NCBI GenBank assembly: GCA_963920705.1
Contig: OY987234.1
Span: forward strand, 7,265,851-7,329,850
Direction: 5' to 3'
Origin: Odiellus spinosus
Lineage: Eukaryota; Arthropoda; Arachnida; Opiliones; Phalangiidae
Length of the DNA: 64,000 bases
The notes under the pieces were generated by a model. The model did not search any database and was not told where the DNA came from. It worked only from the letters and a program-made list of their open reading frames with translations. Shown here piece by piece: positions 26,272-39,009 of the stretch. A program made the position numbers and the translations under genes. Position 1 is the first letter of the stretch. Every line of letters starts with the position of its first letter.

Positions 26272-26590
26272 TTGCTCGATTTCTATCGAGTGGCGAAACA
26301 CCTTTTTCGAGTGGCGAAACATAATTTTTAGATCTTAAAATAATAAACGAAATGTCTACTTTCTAATGGTGCAATCGGTTTATGCCTAGGAGATTGTAGA
26401 AAAAATGTACGTCCATTTTAAGATATGGGTCATTTTTGGAAATTTGGTTCGATTTCTATTAGTGGCGATGTAGCTTTATCGAGTGGCGAGGCAGGATTTT
26501 ATTATTTTATAATTATCTAGGGAATGTCTACTTTCTAATGGAGCAATCAGTTTATGCCTATGGGATTGTAGAGAAAAGTTACGGCACGGA
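26272..26590 (+). repeat. Two diverged units of the 178-bp satellite
   Basis: Two units 172 bases apart carry the satellite marks TCGAGTGGCGAAAC and TCTACTTTCTAATGG plus CAATCGGTTTATGCCTAGG (or close variants). They are clearly more diverged than units in the 32.5-34.4 kb array, so they are an old isolated relic or the seed of the family. Confidence 0.85.
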
Positions 26591-27656
26591 TAGCAACTCG
26601 GTTTTAACCCACGGATCTGGTCAATTGGCGTTCGGTGCGCGACGTGCCTTATTCTTCTTATATTCATTCTTATACGATGGTGTTTTCTTAGCAACACGCG
26701 TGGTTTTTAATCTAGGTGGACGCGTATATTCCACGGAGACAGGTGTTCGCGGTTGCTGGGTGCATTGAAAGGCGGTGCAGCCATGATAAATAATATTTTT
26801 TGTCACGCATGAACGCCACTTAACGCGTCTTTAATTATCGGCCAGAGAGGCGGATGCTTATTCGGCGAATCGAGCCTCGATTGGTTTATAAAAAAACTGA
26901 TATTCAATGGCCCCGTCTTCCTAGGTTCGTCCCTTATAAAGGGATAGCTATAAGGGTCAAAGGTTGACACGTTCGTGCTTAATACGCTAAAAGAAGTCTT
27001 TACCCCGCGGTACCTATATGTATATAGTTATAATTCGCTTTTAGAAATTAGGAATTATATTTTGAGGCGCATTCATCCGCTGATCGTGATCATTGCGCGG
27101 ATACACGATGGTCGTGGGGGGCCCCATTGTATTTAAACTTCTCGGATCCTCGCTAGCTTAATTGCCGGTTAATTCCTAGCCTAATCTAATACTTTTCTCG
27201 GCTTAATTACGCGGCTTATTTAAGTAGACTTTAGGGAATCTATACGCTATATTATCTAACTAGGTAGAGTAAAAATGAATTTCGCTATTAACTTCTCATT
27301 GTCTAATACACTAATTTAACTCGAAAATATTTCAACAGTCGTGTTTTCCCTCTTCAAATTTAACGAGAGAAGGAGAGAATTCGTGCCATTTTTCTTAATT
27401 CTTTCAAAGGGAACGTGAAACGATAAGTTTTAATTAATTGCGCTCTATTCTCTAAAAAACTTTTATCTTAGGAAATCAATTTATATCTCGAGGAATATAC
27501 TCGCGGATTTACGAAATATTATAATTAAAATTCAAAAATATTATTAAGTAGCTGATATTATAATTTTTTAATGTGAAATAAATGTGTTTTTTCTTCATAA
27601 ACGCGAGTAGCTAGTTTCTTATGATAATAATTTATGGTGGATCATTCACATAAGCT

Positions 27657-27929
27657 ACGGTCACACTAGCATTTTTTAATCGATTTGAAACTGTAAAATC
27701 AAACTGATATTCAAATCACCATGAATCGTTTAAAACGTCATGTGCTAGCGCGCACTATCTTTATAAATCGATTTATTGTAGCTTCACTTATCAGTTGTTG
27801 AAACTGGTTCCCGAAGCAATTTCGAGAAATCTAATCAAATCGATTCGAGAAAAGACTGTTTCCCGTTCACACGACTCCACCAAAACGTTTTGAAACGGTT
27901 CAAATCGATTCCAAGGCCTAGTATGAACG
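27657..27929. mobile_element. CGTTCACACT MITE, copy B (longer)
   Basis: Begins CGGTCACACTAGC and ends GCCTAGTATGAACG. An internal CCGTTCACACGACTCC at about 27868 suggests either a nested second copy or a composite. 273 bp in all, non-coding. Confidence 0.6.
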
Positions 27930-27949
27930 CGACTATATAGATGTAACGT

Positions 27950-28053
27950 AACGTAACATGGAGCAATAACTAAGTGAAATTCAGATTAGACAACAACAAA
28001 CTTATATAATGCAGGCATCTAAATATCCCTTAGTTATTACTCCATGTTACGTT
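27950..28053. repeat. Inverted repeat with 25-base arms
   Basis: Arms 27950-27974 and 28029-28053 differ at one base, with a 54-base loop. Both arms contain CATGGAG/CTCCATG and AATAACTAAG or the inverse. Confidence 0.8.
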
Positions 28054-28287
28054 CCGCTGCTGCTGTATTTGAATTGAAATAGATCCTTCAATAACCATCA
28101 ATCTAAGTAAGAATTATGTTTTTTCCACAATTATAAGTCGCGTTAACATTACAATGCCAGCTAGAATGCGTTAAAACCTATCCGTCAAAGTAGAATATGC
28201 AAATTTATAAAATGGCCCGTTTACCTTAAATATTTAGAGTCATAATGGTACCTGACGTCACGAATTATAGGGTAGTAAAAGGCAGTG

Positions 28288-28318
28288 ACGTCTAAGCAGT
28301 ATTATACTGCTTAGACGT
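28288..28318. repeat. Perfect 14-bp-stem hairpin
   Basis: ACGTCTAAGCAGTA, a TTA loop, then the exact inverse. The lack of a following T run and the eukaryotic setting argue against a bacterial-type terminator. Confidence 0.85.
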
Positions 28319-28988
28319 ATATATATGAAAGGAGTGCGAGGAATTATTTTACATTTTTACATATATTCTAATTATACAAACTTCCACTATTAATTTTACT
28401 GTAATAATTCTTAGTAATTTGACGCGAATTATTTAAACTTCCACGTAATATTATCATCGCGATATAAATCTTTGACTGTAACCTTGTCAGAGTCTTATGC
28501 CGTACAACTATTTGGGGAAAAAGAATATATAGGTGTTTCAATTTCACTTTAAATTATATAGCAAGTATAATATTGAGGGTTTTTGATATTTAATGACGGC
28601 TAATAAAGCTTGATGAGTTCGGAGGAACGGGAGGAGTGGTGCGGGGCTGGCGTAGTGCGTGCCGTGTTAGTTAATGAGTATTCTTCCAACCTTCACCTCC
28701 CTTTCCCCCGCCGTGGATAATAGTCGGGACGACAAGGACTTCGGGACAAACCCCGACGTTTATAACTACACCGCGAGCATCATCGCTATAATCTTAAATT
28801 GCCTTTCTTTTCTTCCAAATTATTTTCGCGATAAAACAGAAGCACGAAGAGCCTTTTAAAAACAGACGCTAACCCCGAGCCATCGACTGCTACATTTCAC
28901 CAAATACAGAAGCGGCTGGCCAACACAATCTTTTAATAACTGCCGAGAAAATTAGACTTTCCAGGGAAGAAACAAAAAAACATGCCAT

Positions 28989-29413
28989 CTTTAAAGTGAG
29001 GCTGTCAACATTTTTTCGCGTGTCCAGAGATTATATTTTTAGTTTTATCATACTATTAAAACGCCATAATTTTATACCTCTGGGTTGACGCGTTAGAAAG
29101 AAACTTCAAAATTAAAATCTCAAAAAATACATGTCATTTGTTTCCAATATATGACGTGGTTTATTTCTGGAACGATAATTTTCGTACGGAAGGTGAGTAC
29201 TATCTGGATTAAGTATTTTTACGAAAAGACTACGCGAAAGCGACCTTATAACTCGCGACAGTAGTGATAATGTAGTGTGGCGGGGAAATTTTATTTTAAA
29301 AATTTCGAAAATATATTACGTATTTCCACTGACATATTTTGAATCGTTTTTTCAAAAATGCTACAAAATTTACATTTGGAGTTCATTAAAAACCGGTGAC
29401 GGCCTAACTTTAA
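28989..29413. mobile_element. MITE with TTTAAAGTGAG ends, copy 2
   Basis: The left end CTTTAAAGTGAGGCTGTCA is identical to that at 7922, and the right end is its inverse with a few changes (GTGACGGCCTAACTTTAAG). About 425 bp; the interior is unlike copy 1. Non-coding. Confidence 0.65.
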
Positions 29414-30072
29414 GCAGTTTGTATCAAGTAATTAACTAATTCGTAAATTTTTAAAAGATCCATTTACATTTGAAAATTTTGCAATAAGACGTAGGAATAC
29501 AAGTTCTATTTGAGCGTTCAATATCATTTTGAAAAAAGTAGCCGAAATCGTCTTATACGATACACGAAGTTCATACAAACCTGGAAAACTCGGAATACCT
29601 TGAAACATCATAGAATTTCAAAGGTCCCTATAAATAAGGGAAATATCTGGGAAACCCTAAAAATTACACATAAATCGGGGAAATTAGTTTTTCAAATGTT
29701 GTATGAACTCTATTTGGTTGAAGAAGGAAGAAGATTCTCGCGTCTCTCTTTGCGTGTCTCGGAAAGTGATGGGGGGCCTCAAGCTCCTCTTAAGAAGAAT
29801 GCGGACGTCAATCAATCCCGAGAGCCAAGTCGGGGGAGGGGTCGAGTAAAATTTGGGGATTAAATAAAAAATCATCCCGCGCGCTCGTGTCTTAATTGCG
29901 GGTCTTCAAACGTCATCAATGAATGAATAGTAATTATAGCCGGGCACATTTAGAAGCGAAGCGCCACTCAAACGGAACTTAGCTCGATAGGTAAATAGTC
30001 ATAGCGTGCGGATTGGTACGCCATGTAAAATCAAATAGGAGGTAAAGTAGTCGTGGAGTATCCGTTAAGCGG

Positions 30073-30101
30073 CGTTCACACTAAAGACTTTGAAACCGTT
30101 A
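30073..30101 (+). mobile_element. Solo left end of a CGTTCACACT MITE
   Basis: CGTTCACACTAAAGACTTTG followed by AAACCGTTA matches the family's left end, but no right end follows. The element is cut by the tRNA-like piece that starts right after it. Confidence 0.6.
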
Positions 30102-30105
30102 CGAT

Positions 30106-30145
30106 AGCTTAGTGGCAGAGCTACTATTAAGGGGCAAAATAAAAA
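30106..30145 (+). other. tRNA/SINE A-box fragment
   Basis: TAGCTTAGTGGCAGAGCTAC is an excellent D-arm with the Pol III A-box (TRGCNNARYNGG), and GCTT can pair with GAGC. No anticodon arm or B-box follows, only A-rich DNA. Best read as the 5' head of a truncated tRNA-derived SINE or tRNA pseudogene. Confidence 0.4.
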
Positions 30146-32169
30146 AGAAAACTCGCTCAAATAAATATTGAAGATGTAAATAAAACAGATTTTTTACATA
30201 TTTCGATCTAGTAATTTCTCAATAGCTATTTGAATTCTCTCAAAATCCCAACAATAATATTATATATATTTATATATTTATTTAAGGAGTCGAATCACGT
30301 TACTATGACGACGCTATTTCTCACAGTAAACTACATTTATAATCAATCGGACCTTGAATTGATAGCACCTCCGAAGCTATAAGCGATTTCTCCGTGATTG
30401 GTTAACGTCGAGGTCAATCGAGACACGTATAGCTCCGTATATACGGTGACATTTGATCCAAGGTATAGGTCGCGAGTAGTAAGTACTCGATAGAAAAATA
30501 GGCCTAAAGAAGCGAGAAAACGATGGCGAAAAATGTTGGTTCACTCGAAGACGCGTCGGGGACACCGTGGATATATAGATAGAGAGAGGAGATCATCTGA
30601 CGCAGCCTCCAGGCGAGGCACGTAACTCCGGAAGAGTCCGCGGGTCCGAGAAAATCTCACTCACTCTAGAGCTATATATAGTCAATCTTTACGCTCGCAG
30701 TCCCAGTTTTCACCGGTAACGAAACTACATTTCCTATATCTTAAGCTTAACGCTTCCCAAAGATAAGTACTCGAGGGTATTTGTCTAATTTTGTAGTAGA
30801 AGAAAACTGCAAAGCGACGCTATAACGCGGTAGCTGGCTGTCCCGCGAGGGGTTCGGAGCCCGCGACTGACTAAAACTAATATAAACTCTCTCCCGAAAA
30901 TCTCTCCTTTAAGTCCCGCGAGGACCACCTCGCTATATAGAACCACCACTCGTATATACGCCTAAAGCAACCAGCGGCTAAAAAACTAAGACCCTGCATG
31001 ACCGTGCTTCTAAAAGGAATACAGTTCAAGCTCGCGAAGAACTGGCTCGATAATACTTATCACTCGTCCGTGTAAGACGGATTCATTCGACTTTGTTCGG
31101 TGGTCGAGAGAGATAAAGGTCTCGCTTGATGAGAAAAGGTCAAGCTCGCTTCCCGCACGCTGCGGGCAAAAGCGGAGGGACAGCGCGTTGCCGGACGTGG
31201 TCATTTCTCGTTTCGGTCGCGAGCGCGGGCACTCGTTTGGAATATAAGGGGCGTTCTCATCCCGAAACGTAGTCACGTTTATAAAATATAACTTCTTTTA
31301 GGTCCCGGCGGAAGAGCTAAGGTCCAAGGAAGACGAGACTGCGAGCGTCAGTATAGTGGCGAACGGGATAATCTTCTAGGGTATATACTCGTTCGGGAAT
31401 CGCTAAAGAAAGAAGACGACGACCACGTGATGGATTACGTCGGCACTCGGACATTCTTATAACTTATAAGCGGAGATATAATAAATGTCCGAGAGGATCT
31501 AATCCGTCACGCGGAATACAAACTTGTCACGCGCAGAACGAACCAAAACATATATTACGCCTATATATATCGAAAAAAGTGACATTTCCAAATAAACAAA
31601 GCCGGGCCCCAGCGCATACTCAATGCCCAATGTGTGGACTGTCACTGTTTTAATCCCGCGGAATATTGCGTCGACGGTTATTAACACGTTTTCGTTGAAG
31701 AGATACATGGGTGTTTCAGACAGTTGGCGTAGTTCGTGGGAAAAGATCTGGCTGTTGATTGGTATCGTGTGAAACATGCAGAGTCGGCGCCAATTAACCT
31801 TGCCTATCATAGCGCGCGTTTAGGACAGTTGGCAATGACTTCATTTCCCCCAGCAACAAATTTTAGATCCGTTTAAAGGGAGGGTGAGAGGGGAATATTA
31901 AGCGTTTTTTATTGATATTGTTTCTAATAATAAGACAAGTTTGCGCAGTAAAACATTTAGGGGCGTGTCTCTGAATTTATAAAATATCGGAAACCTTCTG
32001 ATTTTGGGAATTTAATAAAAAGGAGAACTTCGGGCCAATCAGAAGGCTTCTTCCCTCCGTACATAATTTGGATTAGTAAACCCCAGCGACACACTCTATA
32101 AATCGTGCTAAATCTCGTTCTTGATTTTTTTCGCTGATAGTGAATTTTTGAATTAGTTTAATATCCATT

Positions 32170-32450
32170 TCACAGGGTTGCCACAGTTTTTTCAGATTCA
32201 AATTCCCTGACTTTTCCAGGTTTTCCCTGACCTTTTCCAAGGATTTTCCCTGACCATTTCAGTTAATTCTATCCAATTTTTAATCTTTTATTTTTTAGAT
32301 AATTGCGTTTGCCAAACCTTTTGCACTGACACGGTCAGCTTGAAATATTGTCTGCAGATAATGATTGTAATTTCCTGGCTTCTTGGAAGATCTTTAAACT
32401 CCGTGACTGTTTAAAATATCTTAAAATTACCTGACTTTATATAGGGCTCA
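32170..32450 (+). repeat. Dispersed CCCTGAC-type repeat, copy 2
   Basis: It carries CCCTGACTTTTCCAGGTTTT, then repeats of CCCTGACC, and ends in AAAATTACCTGACTTTATA, in the same order as 6717-6975. It directly abuts the satellite array, so the array may have grown from or into its end. Confidence 0.6.
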
Positions 32451-34365
32451 TTTTTGGACTTTTTGCTCGATTTTTATCGAGTGGCGAAGCAACTTTTATG
32501 AGTGGCGAAACAATATTTTATGATCTTAGAATAATATACGGAATGTCTACTTTCTAATGGTGCAATCGGTTTATGCCTAGGTGGTTGCAAAGAAAAGTTA
32601 AGGCTTTTTGCATTTTAATACAGAGCTCATATTTGGAATTTTGCTCGATTTGTATCGAGTGGCGAAACAACTTTTATGAGTGGCGAAGCAATATTTTATG
32701 ATCTTAAAATAATATACGGAATGTCTACTTTCTAATGGTGAAATCGGTTTATGCCTAGGTGGTTGCAAAGAAAAGTTAAGGCTTTTTGCATTTTAATACA
32801 GAGCTCATATTTGGAATTTTGCTCGATTTGTATCGAGTGGCGAAACAACTTTTATGAGTGGCGAAGCAATATTTTATAATCTTAAAATAATATACGGAAT
32901 GTCTACTTTCTAATGGTGCAATCGGTTTATGCCTAGGTGGTTGCAAAGAAAAGTTATGGCTTTTTGCATTTTAATATAGGGCTCATATTTGGAATTTTCC
33001 TCGATTTGTACCGAGTGGCGAAACAACTTTTATGAGTGGCGAAGCAATATTTTATGATCTTAGAATAATATACGGAATGTCTACTTTCTAATGGTGCAAT
33101 CGGTTTATGCCTAGGTGGTTGCAAAGAAAAGTTAAGGCTTTTTGCATTTTAATACAGAGCTCATATTTGGAATTTTGCTCGATTTGTATCGAGTGGCGAA
33201 ACAACTTTTATGAGTGGCGAAGCAATATTTTATAATCTTAAAATAATATACGGAATGTCTACTTTCTAATGGTGCAATCGGTTTATGCCTAGGTGGTTGC
33301 AAAGAAAAGTTATGGCTTTTTGCATTTTAATATAGGGCTCATATTTGGAATTTTCCTCGATTTGTACCGAGTGGCGAATCAACTTTTATGAGTGGCGAAG
33401 CAATATTTTATGATCTTAAAATAATATACGGAATTTCTACTTTCTAATGGTGCAATCGGTTTATGCCTAGGTGGTTGCAAAGAAAAGTTATGGCTTTTTG
33501 CATTTTAATATAGGGCTCATTTTTGGAATTTTGCTCGATTTGTACCGAGTGGCGAAACAACTTTTATGAGTGGCGAAGCAATATTTTATGATCTTAGAAT
33601 AATATACGGAATGTCTACTTTCTAATGGTGCAATCGGTTTATGCCTAGGTGGTTGCAAAGAAAAGTTAAGGCTTTTTGCATTTTAATACAGAGCTCATAT
33701 TTGGAATTTTGCTCGATTTGTATCGAGTGGCGAAACAACTTTTATGAGTGGCGAAGCAATATTTTATAATCTTAAAATAATATACGGAATGTCTACTTTC
33801 TAATGGTGCAATCGGTTTATGCCTAGGTGGTTGCAAAGAAAAGTTATGGCTTTTTGCATTTTAATATAGGGCTCATATTTGGAATTTTCCTCGATTTGTA
33901 CCGAGTGGCGAATCAACTTTTATGAGTGGCGAAGCAATATTTTATGATCTTAAAATAATATACGGAATTTCTACTTTCTAATGGTGCAATCGGTTTATGC
34001 CTAGGTGGTTGCAAAGAAAAGTTATGGCTTTTTGCATTTTAATATAGGGCTCATTTTTGGAATTTTGCTCGATTTCTATCGAATGGCGAAACAACTTTTA
34101 TGAGTGGCGAAACAATATTTTATGATCTTACAATAATATACGGAATGTCTACTTTCTAATGGTGCAATCGGTTTATGCCTAGGTGGTTGCAAAGAAAAGT
34201 TATGGCTTTTTGCATTTTAATATAGGGCTCATTTTTGGAATTTTGCTCGATTTCTATCGAGTGGCGAAACAATATTTTATGATCTTAAAATAATATACGG
34301 AATGTCTACTTTCTAATGGTGCAATCGGTTTATGCCTAGGTGGTTGCAAAGAAAAGTTAAACATT
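32440..34365 (+). repeat. 178-bp satellite array, 11 units, with higher-order repeat
   Basis: The landmark TCTACTTTCTAATGG recurs at 32546, 32724, 32902, 33080, 33258, 33436, 33614, 33792, 33970, 34148 and 34305. Ten intervals are exact or nearly so: nine of 178, and the last of 157 because one 21-base sub-repeat (ACTTTTATGAGTGGCGAA region) is lost. Three sub-types alternate, and the block from 33121 to 33654 is repeated at 33655-34188, sharing private changes (GAATTTCTAC at 33432 and 33966; GCGAATCAAC), which shows a 534-bp higher-order unit. Each unit also holds two copies of GAGTGGCGAA. Non-coding; the minus frames across it are by-products. Confidence 0.95.
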
Positions 34366-37300
34366 TTCCGAATATTTAATAAGCTAACATGTATTATTTT
34401 TAATTGTACAGTATATATTAGCATCGACACAGGTAAATCATTTACTTGTGGCATCGATAAAAAGTCAGTTTATTTTCCTCTTCATCTTGCCATTAAACGT
34501 CCACAGTAAATTACCGTTTAATTAAAAATAAATTTTCGATTAGCGGTAAATACCTTTTTACACGGTCCCTGTTATAATTATCGTAGTTAAGCTTTTATTT
34601 GAGGTTTTTATTAGTCAAAATAGCCCCCACCTTTTGACCTTTTACGTTATACTCGACGCGCACTATAAAAAATTTGCCTTTTTTTCTAAACGGCTAACAG
34701 AAACACGTATTTTTTTTTTTTTTTTTTCTTTTTTCTCTCGATCTTCTCCCTCTGGAGAGAGAGAGAGAGTGAAGTAAAGACCCGCCCTTAATAAGGCGCA
34801 TTTCTGCGGGGCTTCAATCTAAGTTTAAACGAAAAGGTCGTGACCTCCACCCCCCTCCTCTCATAGAATCGCGGCTATCGCTATCAACCAAAACCTTAGG
34901 GAAGGAGGAGACCGCCAAATACATCAACAGTCGGTATTCTAAGCTACGAAATTCATTCAACTTGGTTATGTGTATAAGAAAAGATAACGCGAGATATCTT
35001 GATAAACCACCCCTTTTCTCCATAGTCAGAAGTAAATTATGATTTAACTGTGGTACAGTATATAGGTGTTCAAATCTAGTTCTTATTAAAACTAAAACCA
35101 TCCATGTATAGTAATAATTGCCAGCCCATAACAAACTCAAGATACCCCAAAACTTATTGAACAGTAACAGCCAAAAACGAAAGACGGAGGAACAAAGATC
35201 CGAAATCAAATCCCTGGGTACGAGAAAAGCGTCAGTCACTAAGATAAATTCAACAAGAACTGCTCGACTCATTTTGCCCAAGAACAATGTTATTGTATAC
35301 GTGAAAATTGTCTCTATCTAAAATAAAATAATTCGCTTTGTTACTTTTTAATTTCTGCTTAATAATTGACACGAACACGAACGTATTTTGGCTTTTAAAT
35401 TTCTGCTTAATTATTCACACGAACATGAGCAATATGAATACCTAGGGACTTGAAAGTTCGCTCCAACACGCTCCAATTAACTCCGATTGGGAAGAGAGAT
35501 GCCGGTTCTACCTGAACGTAGATAGGCAATAAACTGACGTCACACGCACCGTTCCAGTATAAATTAAGCTATAATACGAGCAGCCTCGATTACGCGGGTC
35601 GAACCGCGAAATCAAAATGGAAATCGTAGTACATCTTAAGCCTAAGAGTAATTATCAATGTCAATTATGATAGTTGGCGGTATAATGCGAGCAACTGAGG
35701 TTTGTTGATAGAAAATGTTAATCATCTTAAATAAGACAACACTCCTTGAACGAGAATACTATATCATTAATTCTGAAGATATTCAAAAAGCACCTTTTTA
35801 TTAAACTACCCTTTTATAAATCTATACTTATCTAGGGTTGATTTTATTTTTCGAAAAGGAATCTTTATGACTCTAAGAAGTATAACAAACTTGAATTAAA
35901 AGCGCGGGTGTGGTGCCTCGCGGATCAATGGGGAAGAGGGGAACGGTACTGAAAGCGTATCAAATTTAGGCCTAATTGAGAATTAAACCAGCAAGCGCGT
36001 GGTGCATTTTTTGAAACGTTATGTTCTACACATCACGTAACAAGATCGCTTGTTGTTCGAGCTTTATATAACGCGTCATTCCGTCTCTATTCTATTTTTT
36101 ATTTTAGCGAATAAGCGAAAGCTTTAGGAGTCACCCGGATAAACTGTCTATCAAAAAGAAGAACCGGGCCAAAAACATAGATCCAAACTGAAAAAAAGAA
36201 CAAGAACGTTCTGATCTTCGTAGTTCGTGAACGCACCCTCGCGGCGGCGAGGACCACACAAGTTAATATATCAACGATACCCCCAAAAAAACTCAGCTAC
36301 ACGTACGAGTTAACCGAAAAAAGAATCACTTTGGCATTGCAGTTTTTTTTTAAGATCACGAATATATTTTGTAGTGTATCTAAGGCTAAGACCCGTCGCT
36401 TAGCCTCTAAGAGTCAATTACTCGAGTTTTCCCCACATTTGCTATTATATTGCTGGTACGCGTCATTTAAAATACTTGAAGGAACAAGAATTTCTTACGG
36501 AATAATTGTTTGGCTCTAGTGAATGCGCGTCATATTGCACGACCACTTCTAAGAGAGAGGGTAGGAAAGAGGAGGCGGGTCTTATTTACCTTAGGCAAAA
36601 CCGGGGTCGTAACCAGTGCAAACCAGATACGTGTTTCTGTTTTGCCACTCCCCTCAGCAACGTCAGTTCAAAAGAGCCAAAAATTGTTATACGCATTTAG
36701 GGGTGGAGCGCTTAAATAAAGAAATAAAATAAAGGTAATAAGTCGATATATTGCGTCTATAATTATATATGAATTCCAGGGGAAGACTTATCGCTTAATT
36801 TAGCTACTTTTTGATATAAAATTGGCCGGAATTCTAACAAATTAGTAAAATTTTAATTTATTAATTTATTTATACTTGGAACTATACACGAAAGATACCA
36901 TGGGGTTGCCTACTTGTTTGTTCGAAGGACAGAAGTTGTACACCACGTATCGCAAACTAGACTAATCTAGACGCGAATTAGCGCGAACTTTACAAATTTT
37001 ATTTAGAGGCCATTTCTAATAAAAGTCCTGATCATAATAACCATACTCTCCCCACCAATAATAGAATTCACCGAGTCTCAATAGCGCCAATTGAGAGATA
37101 AAGCATTAAATTCAAAATGCGTTCGGAGTTATAAAGGAAAGATGAAACGTTATGCCGAGTGGAATCGAGTTATTTGAAATATTTTAAGTAAAGGGAGGAT
37201 GAAGAGGAATATATATATATATATATTTTTTTTGTTATTAAAAATAATACTAGTTCGGAAAACGTCTCTGAATTGATGCAAAAAATAGGAAAATAATACG

Positions 37301-37575
37301 ATTTTGTCATTGAATTCAAAGGAGTACCTAGGAATAAATAAAGACCTCAACTGCATCTTTGGCTTCAAGAACTAGATTTAGCGCGATTCAAAGAATGGAT
37401 ACCGCAACACATGTAGCGGGGATTATATTAATCCTTGAAGGTACATGTGGCGTCTTTTGATATAAAAGTTTCATTATTTTTTTGTACAATTTAGAGACAC
37501 TTCCTGAATCTTTTACTGCGCAAACGTGAATTATTTTTGAAAACAAAATCAGTAATATTTTCCTTTCCAGTTTCC
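34366..37575. other. Mostly unique DNA
   Basis: A poly-T tract at about 34710-34727, a GA run near 34757-34770 and a small direct repeat at 35346-35438. A 157-codon minus frame (34814-35287) is the longest in the window but has no recognisable domain and is rich in L, F, Y and I, as chance frames in AT-rich DNA are. Confidence 0.4.
35346..35438 (+). repeat. 48-bp direct repeat, two copies
   Basis: AATTTCTGCTTAAT starts at 35350 and 35398, and both are followed by CACGAACA within the unit. Confidence 0.75.
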
Positions 37576-38023
37576 CTTTAAAAAGGAGACTGACGTTTGA
37601 AGAGAATAATTTATCTCTATCGATTCCTAATTCTTACAAGTGATTTTTATCGATTCCTTATCGTTTAAATAGGCCTAATCCAACAGTAAAAAAATTTATA
37701 AACAAATATTAAATTAGAAATAAATTTAAAAGTTACCAGATAAGAAAAGAGGCTTAACTAGATTCATGGAGATCTCCAGAACTCCCCATATAATGAATAG
37801 CCACCAATAACATTGATTGATGGATCTTATATAGGGAATTCAGGATCTCCATGATCAATGTCATTGGTCGTTAGTCCTTATATCTCTCCAACTAAGCCTA
37901 TTTTGATAATAAGTTTTAAATTGATTTCTAGTTTTCAAATGTTTTACTGTCGGTTTAGGACTATTTAAACGATAAATAATAGATAAAAAATCCCTTGTTG
38001 TTAGGTTGCATTCTACCTTTAAA
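37576..38023. mobile_element. Foldback MITE with TTTAAAGG ends, copy 1
   Basis: A unit of about 448 bp homologous along its length to 62755-63190. Inside, CTTATCGTTTAAATAGGCC near the left is mirrored near the right by GACTATTTAAACGATAA, and the centre holds several nested palindromes such as GGATCTCCATGATCAATGTC. The right end read inward is TTTAAAGGTAGAATGCAACC. Non-coding; it can fold almost end to end. Confidence 0.8.
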
Positions 38024-38629
38024 CGCTCAGCGTTATACGTATTTCTAAAAAATTATATATTATTAATCTCCAAAAATAATTTGAGCCAGCCTTTAAATCT
38101 GACTCTCTATAAGGCTGAATTAGGACAAATTAAACTCGAAAGTTTCATTATCAGAGACGAGAGCGCTGGCGTTTGAGGGATGAAGGGTCAATGAAGCGAG
38201 GCGGAAACCAACAACATTCGGCGACTGCGAAACAGCCGATAAGGAAGACGACAAACCGGCCGCGGCCCGAAGATTAACGCTTTATAAGGCCGATTGAGAA
38301 TCTCGGACAATTCTACGTAAGACCCGAGTAACTGGCGTCGGATAACGAGAACCCTTCACCCCCTTTCGTTATATTAGAGATCTAGAGGAAGAGATAGCGA
38401 GCTCTTATACAAAGAGCGTCCGCTAAAGTACACCTTGTAATACGAAGAGCCGACCTAATGTAATATAAGAGATAGGGGAGATCACGCCCGAGCGACGACC
38501 ACTACCTCTTTCAGCCTTTGGTTTTTGTTGAATTTTTTGGACACCCTAGCGCTCGATGGTCAAATTCAAATAGAACAACGTTAACATATACAACAGACTG
38601 AGTGACGAACAATATTTCTATTAGAATTC
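38024..38629. other. Unique DNA, no gene seen
   Basis: Nothing supported. Confidence 0.4.
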
Positions 38630-39009
38630 TAAATCGGTACCTGGTAACTTACTGTGTGATCAGTTAAAATTATAAAAAATGGTACTTTAAATATAATTTA
38701 AAACATCTTGGAATAAAAGTGAACAAATTGCTAAAAGAGGTCAAAGTTTAACGGGCTTTAAATCGTCTGCAAGTCTACTTTTCAATAGTTATTCGTGTTA
38801 TTCGTTATCAAGGACATCCTAATATAATTTTTCAAATCTGAGTATATCGTGATTTGAAGCCAGAAATAATCATTTTGAAGCGTTTGAAAAGGTATCCCGC
38901 ATTTAAGAGTACAAAAATTCAGACACAATAGCGGTAGATTACTATGAGACGGCAAATTACCACGTAATTTATCAATTTCCGAAAATTACCGTAATTTTAG
39001 AACTCTATA
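38630..39009 (-). mobile_element. MITE with TAGAGTTCTAAAATTAC ends, copy 2 (inverted)
   Basis: The right end, read on the minus strand, is TATAGAGTTCTAAAATTACG, and the other end is TTAGAATTC. The body matches 23430-23845 in reverse orientation. Diverged, about 380 bp. Confidence 0.65.

Larger units (their letters stand above)
23846..32169. other. MITE-rich interval; the gaps between elements
   Basis: Between the separately listed elements the stretches 23846-24462, 24953-25472, 26591-27656, 28319-28990, 29414-30072 and 30146-32169 hold no gene or repeat that I can support. Confidence 0.4.

Noticed and set aside
26476-26697. Minus frame sharing the peptide IAPLESRHS with 34254-34454
   Set aside because: Both frames lie over units of the same 178-bp satellite, so the shared peptide reflects repeated DNA and not a conserved protein.
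28288-28318. Rho-independent terminator
   Set aside because: Perfect hairpin but AT-rich stem, no T run and a eukaryotic context.
32440-34365. Regularly spaced repeats as a CRISPR array
   Set aside because: The entire 178-base unit repeats with no unique spacers, and the setting is eukaryotic. It is a satellite.
34814-35287. 157-codon minus frame, the longest in the window
   Set aside because: Its length is near the chance maximum for 64 kb and its composition is that of translated AT-rich DNA; no family recognised.
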